Source of the DNA: Lachnoclostridium sp.
Lineage (GTDB): Bacteria > Bacillota > Clostridia > Lachnospirales > Lachnospiraceae
Assembly (NCBI GenBank): GCA_003445895.1
Contig: DMCD01000099.1
Location: 1-7,459, forward strand
DNA: 7,459 bases
Reading direction: 5' to 3'
Below the pieces are notes generated by a model. That model worked only from the letters and a program-made list of their open reading frames with translations, did not search any database and was not told where the DNA came from. Position numbers and translations under genes: made by a program. Each line of letters opens with the position of its first letter. The stretch's first letter is position 1. Below are positions 1 to 5,622 of this stretch, piece after piece.

Positions 1-155
1 GGCGTCTTAATCTCAAAATGATTCAACAGGCCCAGCGTATGCCGGGTATCCTCCGCCGCAATCAGGTCCGCTTCCTTAAGCGTCCGGAGCACCCGGTACG
101 TGATGTCCTCCAGATTGCCGATGGGCGTCGCACAAAGAAACAGTTTTCCCGCCAT
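1..155 (-). CDS. rsmI: 16S rRNA (cytidine-1402-2'-O)-methyltransferase RsmI, N-terminal part
   Basis: Only the first 51 codons are present; the gene runs off the left edge. The start is [19 protein letters not shown], the signature opening of the RsmI (YraL/YabC) family. The '[10 protein letters not shown]' stretch and the following '[12 protein letters not shown]' are among the best-conserved parts of the SAM-dependent tetrapyrrole-methylase fold. Known family role: RsmI methylates the 2'-O of the ribose of C1402 in the decoding centre of 16S rRNA, where RsmH adds the base methyl group. The start codon ATG (153-155 on the plus strand) is preceded by an AGGGGAG-like ribosome binding site about 8 bases upstream. 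The spacer to the preceding methyltransferase gene is only 13 bases, so the two are almost certainly co-transcribed. In B. subtilis the corresponding gene yabC also lies close downstream of yabB. Identity is near certain; nothing can be said of the C-terminal part. Confidence 0.93.
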   Translation of the reverse strand, partial: MAGKLFLCATPIGNLEDITYRVLRTLKEADLIAAEDTRHTLGLLNHFEIKT

Positions 156-168
156 GTCATTCTCCCCT

Positions 169-900
169 TTAGTATCCGTAGATATCATAAATCTCGTCCG
201 TATAAACTCCCGGCTCCTTATACACGATGATGGGCTTTTCCAGCTTCACCATCGGCTTTCCGCCCCGGACCGCCTCGATGAGCACCATATTGGCCTCCCG
301 GTCGATATAGGGGTGGACAAACTTCATCCGCTTCGGCTCCAGCTTATGGGCCGTGAGGGCCGTGATAATCTCCGTCAGCCGGTGGGGCCGGTGCACCATA
401 TAGAACCGCCCGCCGGGCCGAAGACACGATGCCGCCTCCCGCACCACGTCCTCCAGCGTGCAGCACACCTCATGGCGGGCGATGGCCTTCCGCATATCCG
501 GGTTCTTCAGTCCATGGCTGTCGTTCATGTAGGGCGGATTGGAGGTCACGACATCAAAGGAGGCCGCGCCGAATAACCGGCTCGCCTCCTTCAGATCTCC
601 GCAGACGATGTTCACTTTTTCCTCCAGGTGATTGAGGCGGACACTCCGGTCTGCCATCTCTGCCATCTCTTCCTGGATCTCCAGTCCGGTGAAATGCTCT
701 CCCTCTGTCTTTGCCTCCATCAGGATGGGAATAATGCCTGTCCCCGTTCCCAGGTCCAGAACCTTCTCCCCCGCATCGGCCCGGGCAAATCCCGACAGCA
801 GCACTGCATCCATCCCGAAGCAGAATCCCTTCTTCTTCTGGATGATCCGGTAGCCGTTCCGCTGCAGGTCGTCGACCCGCTCATCGTCCTTAATTATCAT
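169..900 (-). CDS. TrmN6/YabB-type tRNA (adenine-N6) methyltransferase
   Basis: A 243-residue class I SAM-dependent methyltransferase. Visible motifs: DLGTGTG (residues 49-55, SAM-binding motif I), LEIQ (73-76, acidic end of strand 2) and NPPY (121-124, the catalytic motif of amino-group N6-adenine or glutamine methyltransferases). The N-terminal '[15 protein letters not shown]' followed by '[11 protein letters not shown]' is typical of the YabB/YfiC (TrmN6) family, which methylates N6 of A37 in tRNA1(Val) in E. coli. Length matches the family (about 240-250). The 5' end overlaps the 3' end of ricT by 11 bases, so translation is probably coupled; only a weak AAGGAAAG-like ribosome binding site lies upstream. 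It is followed after 13 bases by rsmI, as in the yabB-yabC neighbourhood of B. subtilis, but without the intervening GIY-YIG gene yazA. The family is clear; the exact tRNA substrate in this organism is inferred. Confidence 0.88.
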   Translation of the reverse strand: MIIKDDERVDDLQRNGYRIIQKKKGFCFGMDAVLLSGFARADAGEKVLDLGTGTGIIPILMEAKTEGEHFTGLEIQEEMAEMADRSVRLNHLEEKVNIVCGDLKEASRLFGAASFDVVTSNPPYMNDSHGLKNPDMRKAIARHEVCCTLEDVVREAASCLRPGGRFYMVHRPHRLTEIITALTAHKLEPKRMKFVHPYIDREANMVLIEAVRGGKPMVKLEKPIIVYKEPGVYTDEIYDIYGY

Positions 901-1801
901 TGAGTTTGGACTTTCCTTCTTTTTTCTCCAGGGCCTCCAGATGCCGGAGCTCCGGATCCCCGTCCTTGTGACGGTCCCTCTTCCGGCGCGGCTTGAACTT
1001 CAGCTGAGAAGTCTTATATTCCCGGATCTCCTTCTCGTCGTCATCGGTATTTACCAGAATCTTGACCATCTGACGGAGCACGCTCACGCTGTGGACCTGA
1101 CCCTTGGTACCGTCCTCCGCCGTCACGAAGTCGCCCACATTCGGCAGCTTGCTGTTCAGGTACTCATAGGTGTCCTCTTCATTCTTCAGGCAGCACATGA
1201 GTCTTCCGCAGACGCCGGAAATCTTGCTGGGATTTAAGGACAGGTTCTGCTCCTTGGCCATCTTGATGGATACCGGAACAAACTCGGTCAGGTAGGAATG
1301 GCAGCACAGGGGCCGTCCGCAGGAACCGATGCCGCCCAGGATCTTGGTCTCGTCCCGGACGCCGATCTGCCGAAGCTCGATTCTGGTCTTGAACACGCCG
1401 GCCAGGTCCTTCACCAGCTCGCGGAAATCCACGCGGCCGTCCGCCGTGAAATAGAACAGGATCTTGTTGTTGTCGAAGGTATACTCCACGTCGATGAGCT
1501 TCATCTCCAGCTCATGCTTCGCGATCTTCTCCTGGCAGATCCGGTAGGCCTCCTTCGCCTTCTCCCGGTTCTTCTTCTGAATCTCCTCATCCGCCGGCGT
1601 CGCCATGCGGATGACCTGCTTCAGCGGGGGAATCACCTTCTCTTCCTCCACCTCCCGGTTTCCGAGCACCACCTTACCGTACTCGATGCCCCGGGCGGTC
1701 TCCACAATCACCCGGTCCCCGGTCTTAATCTCCAGCTCCCCCGGCGAGAAATAGTAAATCTTTCCCGCACTGCGGAACCGGACTCCGATTACCTTTATCA
1801 T
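890..1801 (-). CDS. ricT: PSP1-domain protein RicT (YaaT)
   Basis: A 303-residue protein with the PSP1 domain of the RicT/YaaT family. The start MIKVIGVRFR and 'GDRVIVETARGIEYGKVV' (residues 29-45) are typical, as is the cysteine pattern CGRPLCC (C161, C166, C167) followed by CGRLMCC (C198, C203, C204). In B. subtilis RicT forms the Y-complex with RicA (YmcA) and RicF (YlbF). That complex carries [4Fe-4S] clusters bound by cysteines of this kind, promotes RNase Y-dependent mRNA maturation, and supports sporulation, competence and biofilm formation. The protein has a highly charged, basic C-terminal tail (about residues 268-303, with KPRRKRDRHK) that may be disordered. The ATG start is preceded by AAGGAG about 10 bases upstream. 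The spacer to holB upstream contains a hairpin-rich element. The 3' end overlaps the trmN6-like gene by 11 bases. The holB-ricT linkage is conserved in Firmicutes. Confidence 0.92.
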   Translation of the reverse strand: MIKVIGVRFRSAGKIYYFSPGELEIKTGDRVIVETARGIEYGKVVLGNREVEEEKVIPPLKQVIRMATPADEEIQKKNREKAKEAYRICQEKIAKHELEMKLIDVEYTFDNNKILFYFTADGRVDFRELVKDLAGVFKTRIELRQIGVRDETKILGGIGSCGRPLCCHSYLTEFVPVSIKMAKEQNLSLNPSKISGVCGRLMCCLKNEEDTYEYLNSKLPNVGDFVTAEDGTKGQVHSVSVLRQMVKILVNTDDDEKEIREYKTSQLKFKPRRKRDRHKDGDPELRHLEALEKKEGKSKLNDN

Positions 1802-1811
1802 TGAATCAGTT

Positions 1812-1817
1812 CTCCTT
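1812..1817 (-). promoter_or_regulatory. Ribosome binding site of ricT
   Basis: On the minus strand AAGGAG lies 10 bases upstream of the ricT ATG. It overlaps the right-hand copy (in the transcription sense) of a 9-bp direct repeat that also occurs in the last codons of holB. The site may therefore have been part of the original holB/ricT junction. Confidence 0.6.
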
Positions 1818-1899
1818 CATTTCTGCCCTCGATCAAAGATCGAGGGAGCCCGTCGCGGCTTAGAGCGACTTCAGGGGAATCCTTCAGGATTCCTTCATT
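1813..1899 (-). repeat. Short palindromic element flanked by 9-bp direct repeats
   Basis: The plus strand has TCCTTCATT at 1813-1821 and again, perfectly, at 1891-1899. The 69 bases between them are mostly hairpins. Hairpin 1: CCCTCGATC (1826-1834), loop AAA, GATCGAGGG (1838-1846), a perfect 9-bp stem. Hairpin 2: GTCGC (1852-1856) and GCGAC (1865-1869) with an 8-base loop. Hairpin 3: GGAATCCT (1876-1883), TC, AGGATTCC (1886-1893), which overlaps the holB stop codon and runs three bases into the second repeat copy. No U-tract follows on the transcribed strand, so these do not look like intrinsic terminators. I infer a small inserted repeat element with a target-site duplication. There are no obvious terminal inverted repeats, so it is not a standard MITE. 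A chance repeat involving the AAGGAG ribosome binding site remains possible. Confidence 0.5.
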
Positions 1900-2873
1900 G
1901 TCATTAACATCAGCTCAAGCGTAAGCTCCTTGTTGACATTGGCCATCAGGCGCACCTTCGCCTTGTCGATGGCCTCCAGGACCTGCTCAAGTCCCTGGTA
2001 GGACGACTGGGAACAGATCCGGCTGACCGCCGAGTATTCACTCTTGAAGGTCAGGCCGTTCATATCCTTCGTCACCTTGAACATCAGGACATCCCGGTAC
2101 CAGAGCTGCATCAGGTCCAGAACCTCCTGCAGGTTCGGATAATCACTCACCAGGTGCCGGACGCAGTCCAGCATCTGCCCCGTATCCATCTGGTGGATTC
2201 CCTTCAGGATATTCAGGATATCCCGGATCATATCGCCGAAGGCGTCCGAGGCCGCAATATCCAGGGCCCGCCCCAGAATTCCCCGGGAAAAGGCCGCGTA
2301 CACGTCCGCCCTGTCCTGGGCCACGCCGAACTTGCGCACCAGATAGTCGCTGACCAGCTGATCCTGCAGCGGCCACAGCTTCAGCTGGATGCACCGGGAC
2401 AGGATGGTGGGCAGAAACAGCTCCTGGTTTGTGGTCAGAAGCATGATAATCGCGTATTCCGGCGGTTCCTCGATGGTCTTTAAGAGGGCGTTCTGCGCCT
2501 GGACCGTCATCTTCTCCGCCTCGTCAATAATATAGAGCTTCCATGCACTGCTGTATGGTTTAATGCCGATGGTATTGTTCACCTGTTCCCGGATATCGTC
2601 CACACCGATGGAGGCGGGCTTCTCATGGGTCACCCAGATGACGTCCGGATGATTCTCCGAGAGCAGCTGCTTGCAGGCGTGACATTCCATGCAGGGATTC
2701 TCGCCGCCCTTCTCGCAGAACAGCGTCATGGCAAATGCTCTCGCCATGGTCTTCTTGCCGATTCCCCGCTCTCCCGACAGAATATAAGCGTGGGAAATTC
2801 TCCGGTACCGGATTGCCTTCTGGAGATGGTCTCTGACCAGCTCATGTCCGAGAATGTCCTGAAATCCTGCCAT
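1884..2873 (-). CDS. holB: DNA polymerase III subunit delta'
   Basis: A 329-residue clamp-loader AAA+ subunit that, with delta and tau/gamma, opens and loads the beta sliding clamp during replication. Visible: GERGIGKKT (residues 34-42, Walker A-like), a zinc-binding cysteine set C53, C61, C64 and C67 ('CxxCxxC' preceded by FCEK), LYIIDEAEKM (113-122, Walker B-like DEA), 'NALLKTIEEPP' (128-138, the hallmark of delta' and gamma/tau), and LSRC (158-161, the SRC motif supplying the arginine finger). Length fits the family (about 320-330). The ATG is preceded by a strong AAAGGAG 5 bases upstream. A near-consensus promoter lies just before it, inside the end of the kinase-like gene. The last residues MTMKES may have been altered by the hairpin element; without it the frame would read MTMKEN and then stop. 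holB-ricT linkage is typical of Firmicutes. Confidence 0.95.
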   Translation of the reverse strand: MAGFQDILGHELVRDHLQKAIRYRRISHAYILSGERGIGKKTMARAFAMTLFCEKGGENPCMECHACKQLLSENHPDVIWVTHEKPASIGVDDIREQVNNTIGIKPYSSAWKLYIIDEAEKMTVQAQNALLKTIEEPPEYAIIMLLTTNQELFLPTILSRCIQLKLWPLQDQLVSDYLVRKFGVAQDRADVYAAFSRGILGRALDIAASDAFGDMIRDILNILKGIHQMDTGQMLDCVRHLVSDYPNLQEVLDLMQLWYRDVLMFKVTKDMNGLTFKSEYSAVSRICSQSSYQGLEQVLEAIDKAKVRLMANVNKELTLELMLMTMKES

Positions 2874-2878
2874 AGAGT

Positions 2879-2885
2879 CTCCTTT
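2879..2885 (-). promoter_or_regulatory. Ribosome binding site of holB
   Basis: AAAGGAG on the minus strand lies 5 bases upstream of the holB ATG (2871-2873). It supports this start. Confidence 0.75.
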
Positions 2886-2909
2886 CAGAATGCCGTAGTT
2901 TAAGTATCT

Positions 2910-3494
2910 TTAAATTATACCATATCTGACGGTATTTTCCAATGCGGCCAGACAATCTTCAAGGTTCTCGTTGCGGTATCTGCGGGCAATTCCCGCCTCT
3001 GCCAGGTTCTCCTCGGAGAAATCTTCTTCGTCGGCGAGAAACCGTCTGCAGACCTCCGCATAGCGGGGATGCTCCTGCTTCCGCTCCCTCTTCAGGGACC
3101 GCTCCAGACGGTCGCCGTCATCGGCCTCCACATAGAGGGGAATCAGCCGGTCGCTGCCGAAGTAGGTCCGCAGGGCCAGATAGGACTCCAACGTACCGAT
3201 CATGAGAAGGTTTTCCTCCCGGTCCATGCTGCCGTCATCCACCGTCGCATAGGTCCAGGGACCGGCCACGGTCTCGTAGGTGCGGGATTCGATCACCTTT
3301 CCGGCGGCCGCAAAGTCTGCCAACTCAGCCTCGTCGGTAAAATGATACTCCCGGCCCTCCTGCTCCCCCTCCCGCATGGGGCGGGTCGTATAGAGCACCA
3401 CAGTCCCAAGCTCCGGGCAGTCCGCAAGAAGCCGCTTGTACAGGGTATCCTTCCCCACGGCACTTTTTCCCATCAGATAAAATATCTTTCCCAT
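2910..3494 (-). CDS. Divergent guanylate-kinase-like P-loop protein
   Basis: A 194-residue protein related to guanylate kinase. The N-terminus has a P-loop GKSAVGKDT (residues 9-17) with aspartate where Gmk usually has serine or threonine after the lysine. 'YTTRPMREGEQEGREYHF' (35-52) aligns with the GMP-binding region of Gmk ('TTRxxRxGExxGxxYxF'), keeping R38, R41, E44 and Y50. The usual 'GNxYGT' segment is replaced by 'ESRTYETVAGPWTYATVDD' (69-87), and the lid region 'RSLKRERKQ' (132-140) is arginine-rich. It is therefore probably a paralogue rather than the housekeeping Gmk, which I would expect elsewhere in the genome. Its substrate is unknown. A purine-rich AAAGGAAG-like ribosome binding site precedes the ATG. 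It sits between the Orn/Lys/Arg decarboxylase and holB, where B. subtilis has tmk. Fold assignment is firm; enzyme activity is inferred. Confidence 0.75.
   Translation of the reverse strand: MGKIFYLMGKSAVGKDTLYKRLLADCPELGTVVLYTTRPMREGEQEGREYHFTDEAELADFAAAGKVIESRTYETVAGPWTYATVDDGSMDREENLLMIGTLESYLALRTYFGSDRLIPLYVEADDGDRLERSLKRERKQEHPRYAEVCRRFLADEEDFSEENLAEAGIARRYRNENLEDCLAALENTVRYGII
2914..2942 (-). promoter_or_regulatory. Sigma-A type promoter for holB-ricT-trmN6-rsmI
   Basis: On the minus strand TTGGAA (2937-2942) is followed by a 17-base spacer and a perfect TATAAT (2914-2919). TGG immediately before the -10 (2920-2922) forms an extended -10. Initiation is expected about 7 bases below the -10, near 2907. 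That leaves a leader of about 35 bases carrying the holB ribosome binding site. The whole promoter lies inside the last 11 codons of the upstream kinase-like gene. The -10 is a full consensus match with optimal spacing; the -35 matches 4 of 6 positions. This is a sequence-based prediction. Confidence 0.65.
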
Positions 3495-3525
3495 CTTTTT
3501 CTTCCTTTACCTGGACCTCATCACG

Positions 3526-3646
3526 ATCGGATGGGCAGGCTAAAGATGCCCATCCGATGCGAAACGGGCATCTCGCGGCACAGCCGCTCGATGTCCGTTG
3601 GCCGGAAATTGTCCGCTCGTGCAAGCACGGCTGCCACTTTCCGGCC
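3526..3646 (-). repeat. Triple-hairpin structured spacer between decarboxylase and kinase-like gene
   Basis: Three strong inverted repeats follow one another with almost no gap. Hairpin A: ATCGGATGGGCA (3526-3537) and TGCCCATCCGAT (3547-3558), a perfect 12-bp stem with a 9-base loop containing AAAGA. Hairpin B: AACGGGCAT (3563-3571) and ATGTCCGTT (3591-3599), 8 of 9 paired on the transcript, enclosing GCGGC (3575-3579) and GCCGC (3583-3587). Hairpin C: GGCCGGAAA (3600-3608) and TTTCCGGCC (3638-3646), a perfect 9-bp stem enclosing CGTGC-AA-GCACG (3618-3629). Hairpin C abuts the decarboxylase stop codon directly. There is no U-tract, so it is not a classical terminator. It could be a REP-like palindromic repeat, an mRNA-stabilising 3' structure or a leader element of the kinase-like gene. 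I do not recognise it as a named riboswitch. Confidence 0.6.
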
Positions 3647-5101
3647 TTATCGCTCAAGAACCGGCAGAAGGATGTTCTCCTTCTCCTGCCGGACCCCTTC
3701 CAGACCAAGGCCCAGCTTCGCATTTTCCAGGAGGCTCTCTGCGTGGGCTTTCTTTATCCGGTCTCCCGGAAGAAGCATCGGCACCCCCGGCGGGTACAGC
3801 ATCACAAAATCTCCGCAGATCCGTCCTGCTGCCCGGTCCGCAGAAACATACTCCTTCGGCATATTCCAGGCACGGGCAAGCTCCATGGCATGCTCATTCT
3901 CCGACACGGCCGGCACCTGCACCGGCGCCCTTCTTCCATCCTCCGATACTGCGCAAAGTCCTGCGTCGATCTCAACGAGCGCTTCCGCAAGGCGGTGCAT
4001 GCCCTCCTCCGTGTCCATCAGGGTGGTCATGGCAATGAGATAATCCCGGGCGGCCATCTCTGTCTCAAGATAATACCGCGACCGCAGCAGGTCCGCAAGA
4101 CCCTTTCCGGTCAACCCGGTGCGCTTATCCGGAAACAGCACCAGTTTAGAGGGATCTTGACCCTCGCCGGAAAGAAGACGGATATGCGTAAGCTCCCCCA
4201 GTCTCCCCCGGAGCGCACCAAGATTCTTTTCATACGCCTCCATGGCCTTCTTTCCTTCGCCGCTTCCCATAAAGCGGATGCAGGCGTCAATGGAGGCCAT
4301 CAGAATATAGGAAGGGCTGGAGGACTCATACACTTTAAGCCACCGCGTAAGCGTCTCCGGCGAAAAATACTTCTCCCCGCCCCGCCCCAGATGGAGCACC
4401 GCCGTCTGGGTGAGGGACGGCAGCGTCTTGTGCACGCTCTGCACCGCGATATCCGCGCCGCAGGCTATGGCACTCTCTCCGAATCCTGTTCCGAAGGGCA
4501 GATGGGCCCCGTGGGCCTCATCCACAAGCAGAGGGATCCCATGGCTGTGTGAAATCTCCGCAATCCGGCGAATATCCGACAGCACCCCCTCATAGGTGGG
4601 AGAGGTCAGATACACGGCCCGGATTTTTCTTCCTTCCCTGCCGGCATCCTCCGAAAGGATTCTCTCCACATCCTCCGGACAGACCCTGCCGGCAATCCCG
4701 TATTCCGGAAGCAGGGGTACGGGCAGAAACACCGGGGAAAGCCCCCGCAGCGCCAGTCCGTGAAAGGCGGACCGGTGACTGTTTTCCGCCATGAGAATCC
4801 GCTCCCCCGGGAGGGCCACCGCCGAGATGGCCGCAAGAATTCCGGCGGTGGAGCCATTTACCAGAAACCAGGTTCGCTCCGCGCCGTAAATCTCTGCCGC
4901 ATTCTCCATGGCATCCCGCAGAATTCCCTCCGCGTGATGGAGATTGTCAAATCCCTCGATTTCCGTAATATCCACAGAAAATGGGCTGGAAAAACCTTCC
5001 GCCCATTTTCCGTTTCGCTTATGTCCGGGCATATGAAAGGAATACATGCCGCTTTCTGCGTATGCCCGCAGTTCTTCCTGCAAAGATTGTTTATTCTTCA
5101 T
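3647..5101 (-). CDS. Orn/Lys/Arg decarboxylase family protein (YaaO/SpeA-like)
   Basis: A 484-residue PLP-dependent decarboxylase of the fold-type I Orn/Lys/Arg family, in the shorter form without the N-terminal wing domain of the E. coli inducible enzymes. Visible: 'MYSFHMPGHKRN' (19-30), 'DITEIEGFDNLHHAEG' (44-59), 'FLVNGSTAGILA' (79-90, PLP phosphate contacts), 'NSHRSAFHG' (107-115), 'LLVDEAHGAH' (191-200, with D194 and H197 placing the PLP ring) and 'SVHKTL' (222-227), where K225 should be the Schiff-base lysine. The family makes agmatine, cadaverine or putrescine; which one cannot be read from sequence alone. The gene starts 4 bases after the stop of the small membrane-protein gene and has no clear Shine-Dalgarno, so translational coupling is likely. 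The conserved N-terminal region supports this start. In B. subtilis the homologue yaaO precedes tmk in the same neighbourhood. Confidence 0.9.
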   Translation of the reverse strand: MKNKQSLQEELRAYAESGMYSFHMPGHKRNGKWAEGFSSPFSVDITEIEGFDNLHHAEGILRDAMENAAEIYGAERTWFLVNGSTAGILAAISAVALPGERILMAENSHRSAFHGLALRGLSPVFLPVPLLPEYGIAGRVCPEDVERILSEDAGREGRKIRAVYLTSPTYEGVLSDIRRIAEISHSHGIPLLVDEAHGAHLPFGTGFGESAIACGADIAVQSVHKTLPSLTQTAVLHLGRGGEKYFSPETLTRWLKVYESSSPSYILMASIDACIRFMGSGEGKKAMEAYEKNLGALRGRLGELTHIRLLSGEGQDPSKLVLFPDKRTGLTGKGLADLLRSRYYLETEMAARDYLIAMTTLMDTEEGMHRLAEALVEIDAGLCAVSEDGRRAPVQVPAVSENEHAMELARAWNMPKEYVSADRAAGRICGDFVMLYPPGVPMLLPGDRIKKAHAESLLENAKLGLGLEGVRQEKENILLPVLER

Positions 5102-5105
5102 AAAT

Positions 5106-5603
5106 TCAGCGCACCATATAGCGCCACAGCATATAGAATACGGCCGCGATCAGGAGGAGGCTGAGCAGTGCCAGAAGTACCCGGATTCCCATCGCCGCGT
5201 AATTGTACCATGACATCTTTTCCGCCGCATGGCGGTCACTGTACAGACCCGTACGGTTCTCCACCCGGATCCATACGCCGGCAGCCCGCTCCTCCGCCAG
5301 CTTTACCGGGTCTCCGATCATCGGCGCCTTCTCCGGCACTTCGCCAAGCCGTTTTTCCAGGGCCTTCTGCACCTCTGCCTCCATCATGGCATCCAGCATC
5401 TCTTCCTCCAGAGGAAGATCATGAACATGCCGGTAGAGGGCGGTGTAGACATCCGCCAGAACCGCCTCGCTCTCCTCGTCGGGAAGGCCGTAAAGCCGTA
5501 TCTTTCCGTAGGTATTGTCCACCGTCAGGATGTAGAAGTCCTCATATCCGTCGCCGCTTCCGGTTTTGGCCAGTTCCACGGTTTTCTTCAGCAGTCCGTT
5601 CAT
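5106..5603 (-). CDS. Small membrane protein with sigma-70 region 2-like N-terminus
   Basis: A 165-residue protein I cannot assign to a named family. Residues about 10-64 ('AKTGSGDGYEDFYILTVDN', then 'DEESEAVLADVYTALYRHV') follow the helix pattern of sigma-70 region 2: A-x-x-G, E-x-F-Y-x-L, Y-x-K, D-E-E, then V-L-x-D-V-Y-x-x-L-Y. No region 4 DNA-binding part follows. Instead there is an acidic helical stretch (65-90) and a single C-terminal transmembrane segment (about 136-160, 'IRVLLALLSLLLIAAVFYML') ending in a short basic tail. The N-terminal part is therefore expected in the cytoplasm. Start ATG is preceded by AGAAAGG about 8-10 bases upstream. It sits 19 bases after the exported hydrolase gene and 4 bases before the decarboxylase gene, implying one transcript. 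The sigma resemblance is by eye only and may be a remote or degenerate relationship; a membrane-bound regulator is one possibility. Confidence 0.6.
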   Translation of the reverse strand: MNGLLKKTVELAKTGSGDGYEDFYILTVDNTYGKIRLYGLPDEESEAVLADVYTALYRHVHDLPLEEEMLDAMMEAEVQKALEKRLGEVPEKAPMIGDPVKLAEERAAGVWIRVENRTGLYSDRHAAEKMSWYNYAAMGIRVLLALLSLLLIAAVFYMLWRYMVR

Positions 5604-5622
5604 TATCCGTGCCTTTCTGTCC

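Noticed and set aside
1826..1893. The three hairpins after holB as an intrinsic terminator
   Set aside because: No U-rich run follows any stem on the transcribed strand, and termination here would cut ricT, trmN6 and rsmI off from the holB promoter.
3526..3646. CRISPR-like repeats or a small hidden gene in the spacer
   Set aside because: The palindromes differ from each other in sequence and length, with no regular repeat-spacer spacing. The frames crossing it are extensions of shadow frames.
3069..4552. Long open frames on the plus strand (324 and 331 codons)
   Set aside because: They lie antisense to the well-identified kinase-like and decarboxylase genes, overlap each other in different frames, have low-complexity Arg/Pro/Ser/His composition and no recognisable motifs. 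They arise from GC-biased codon use on the other strand.
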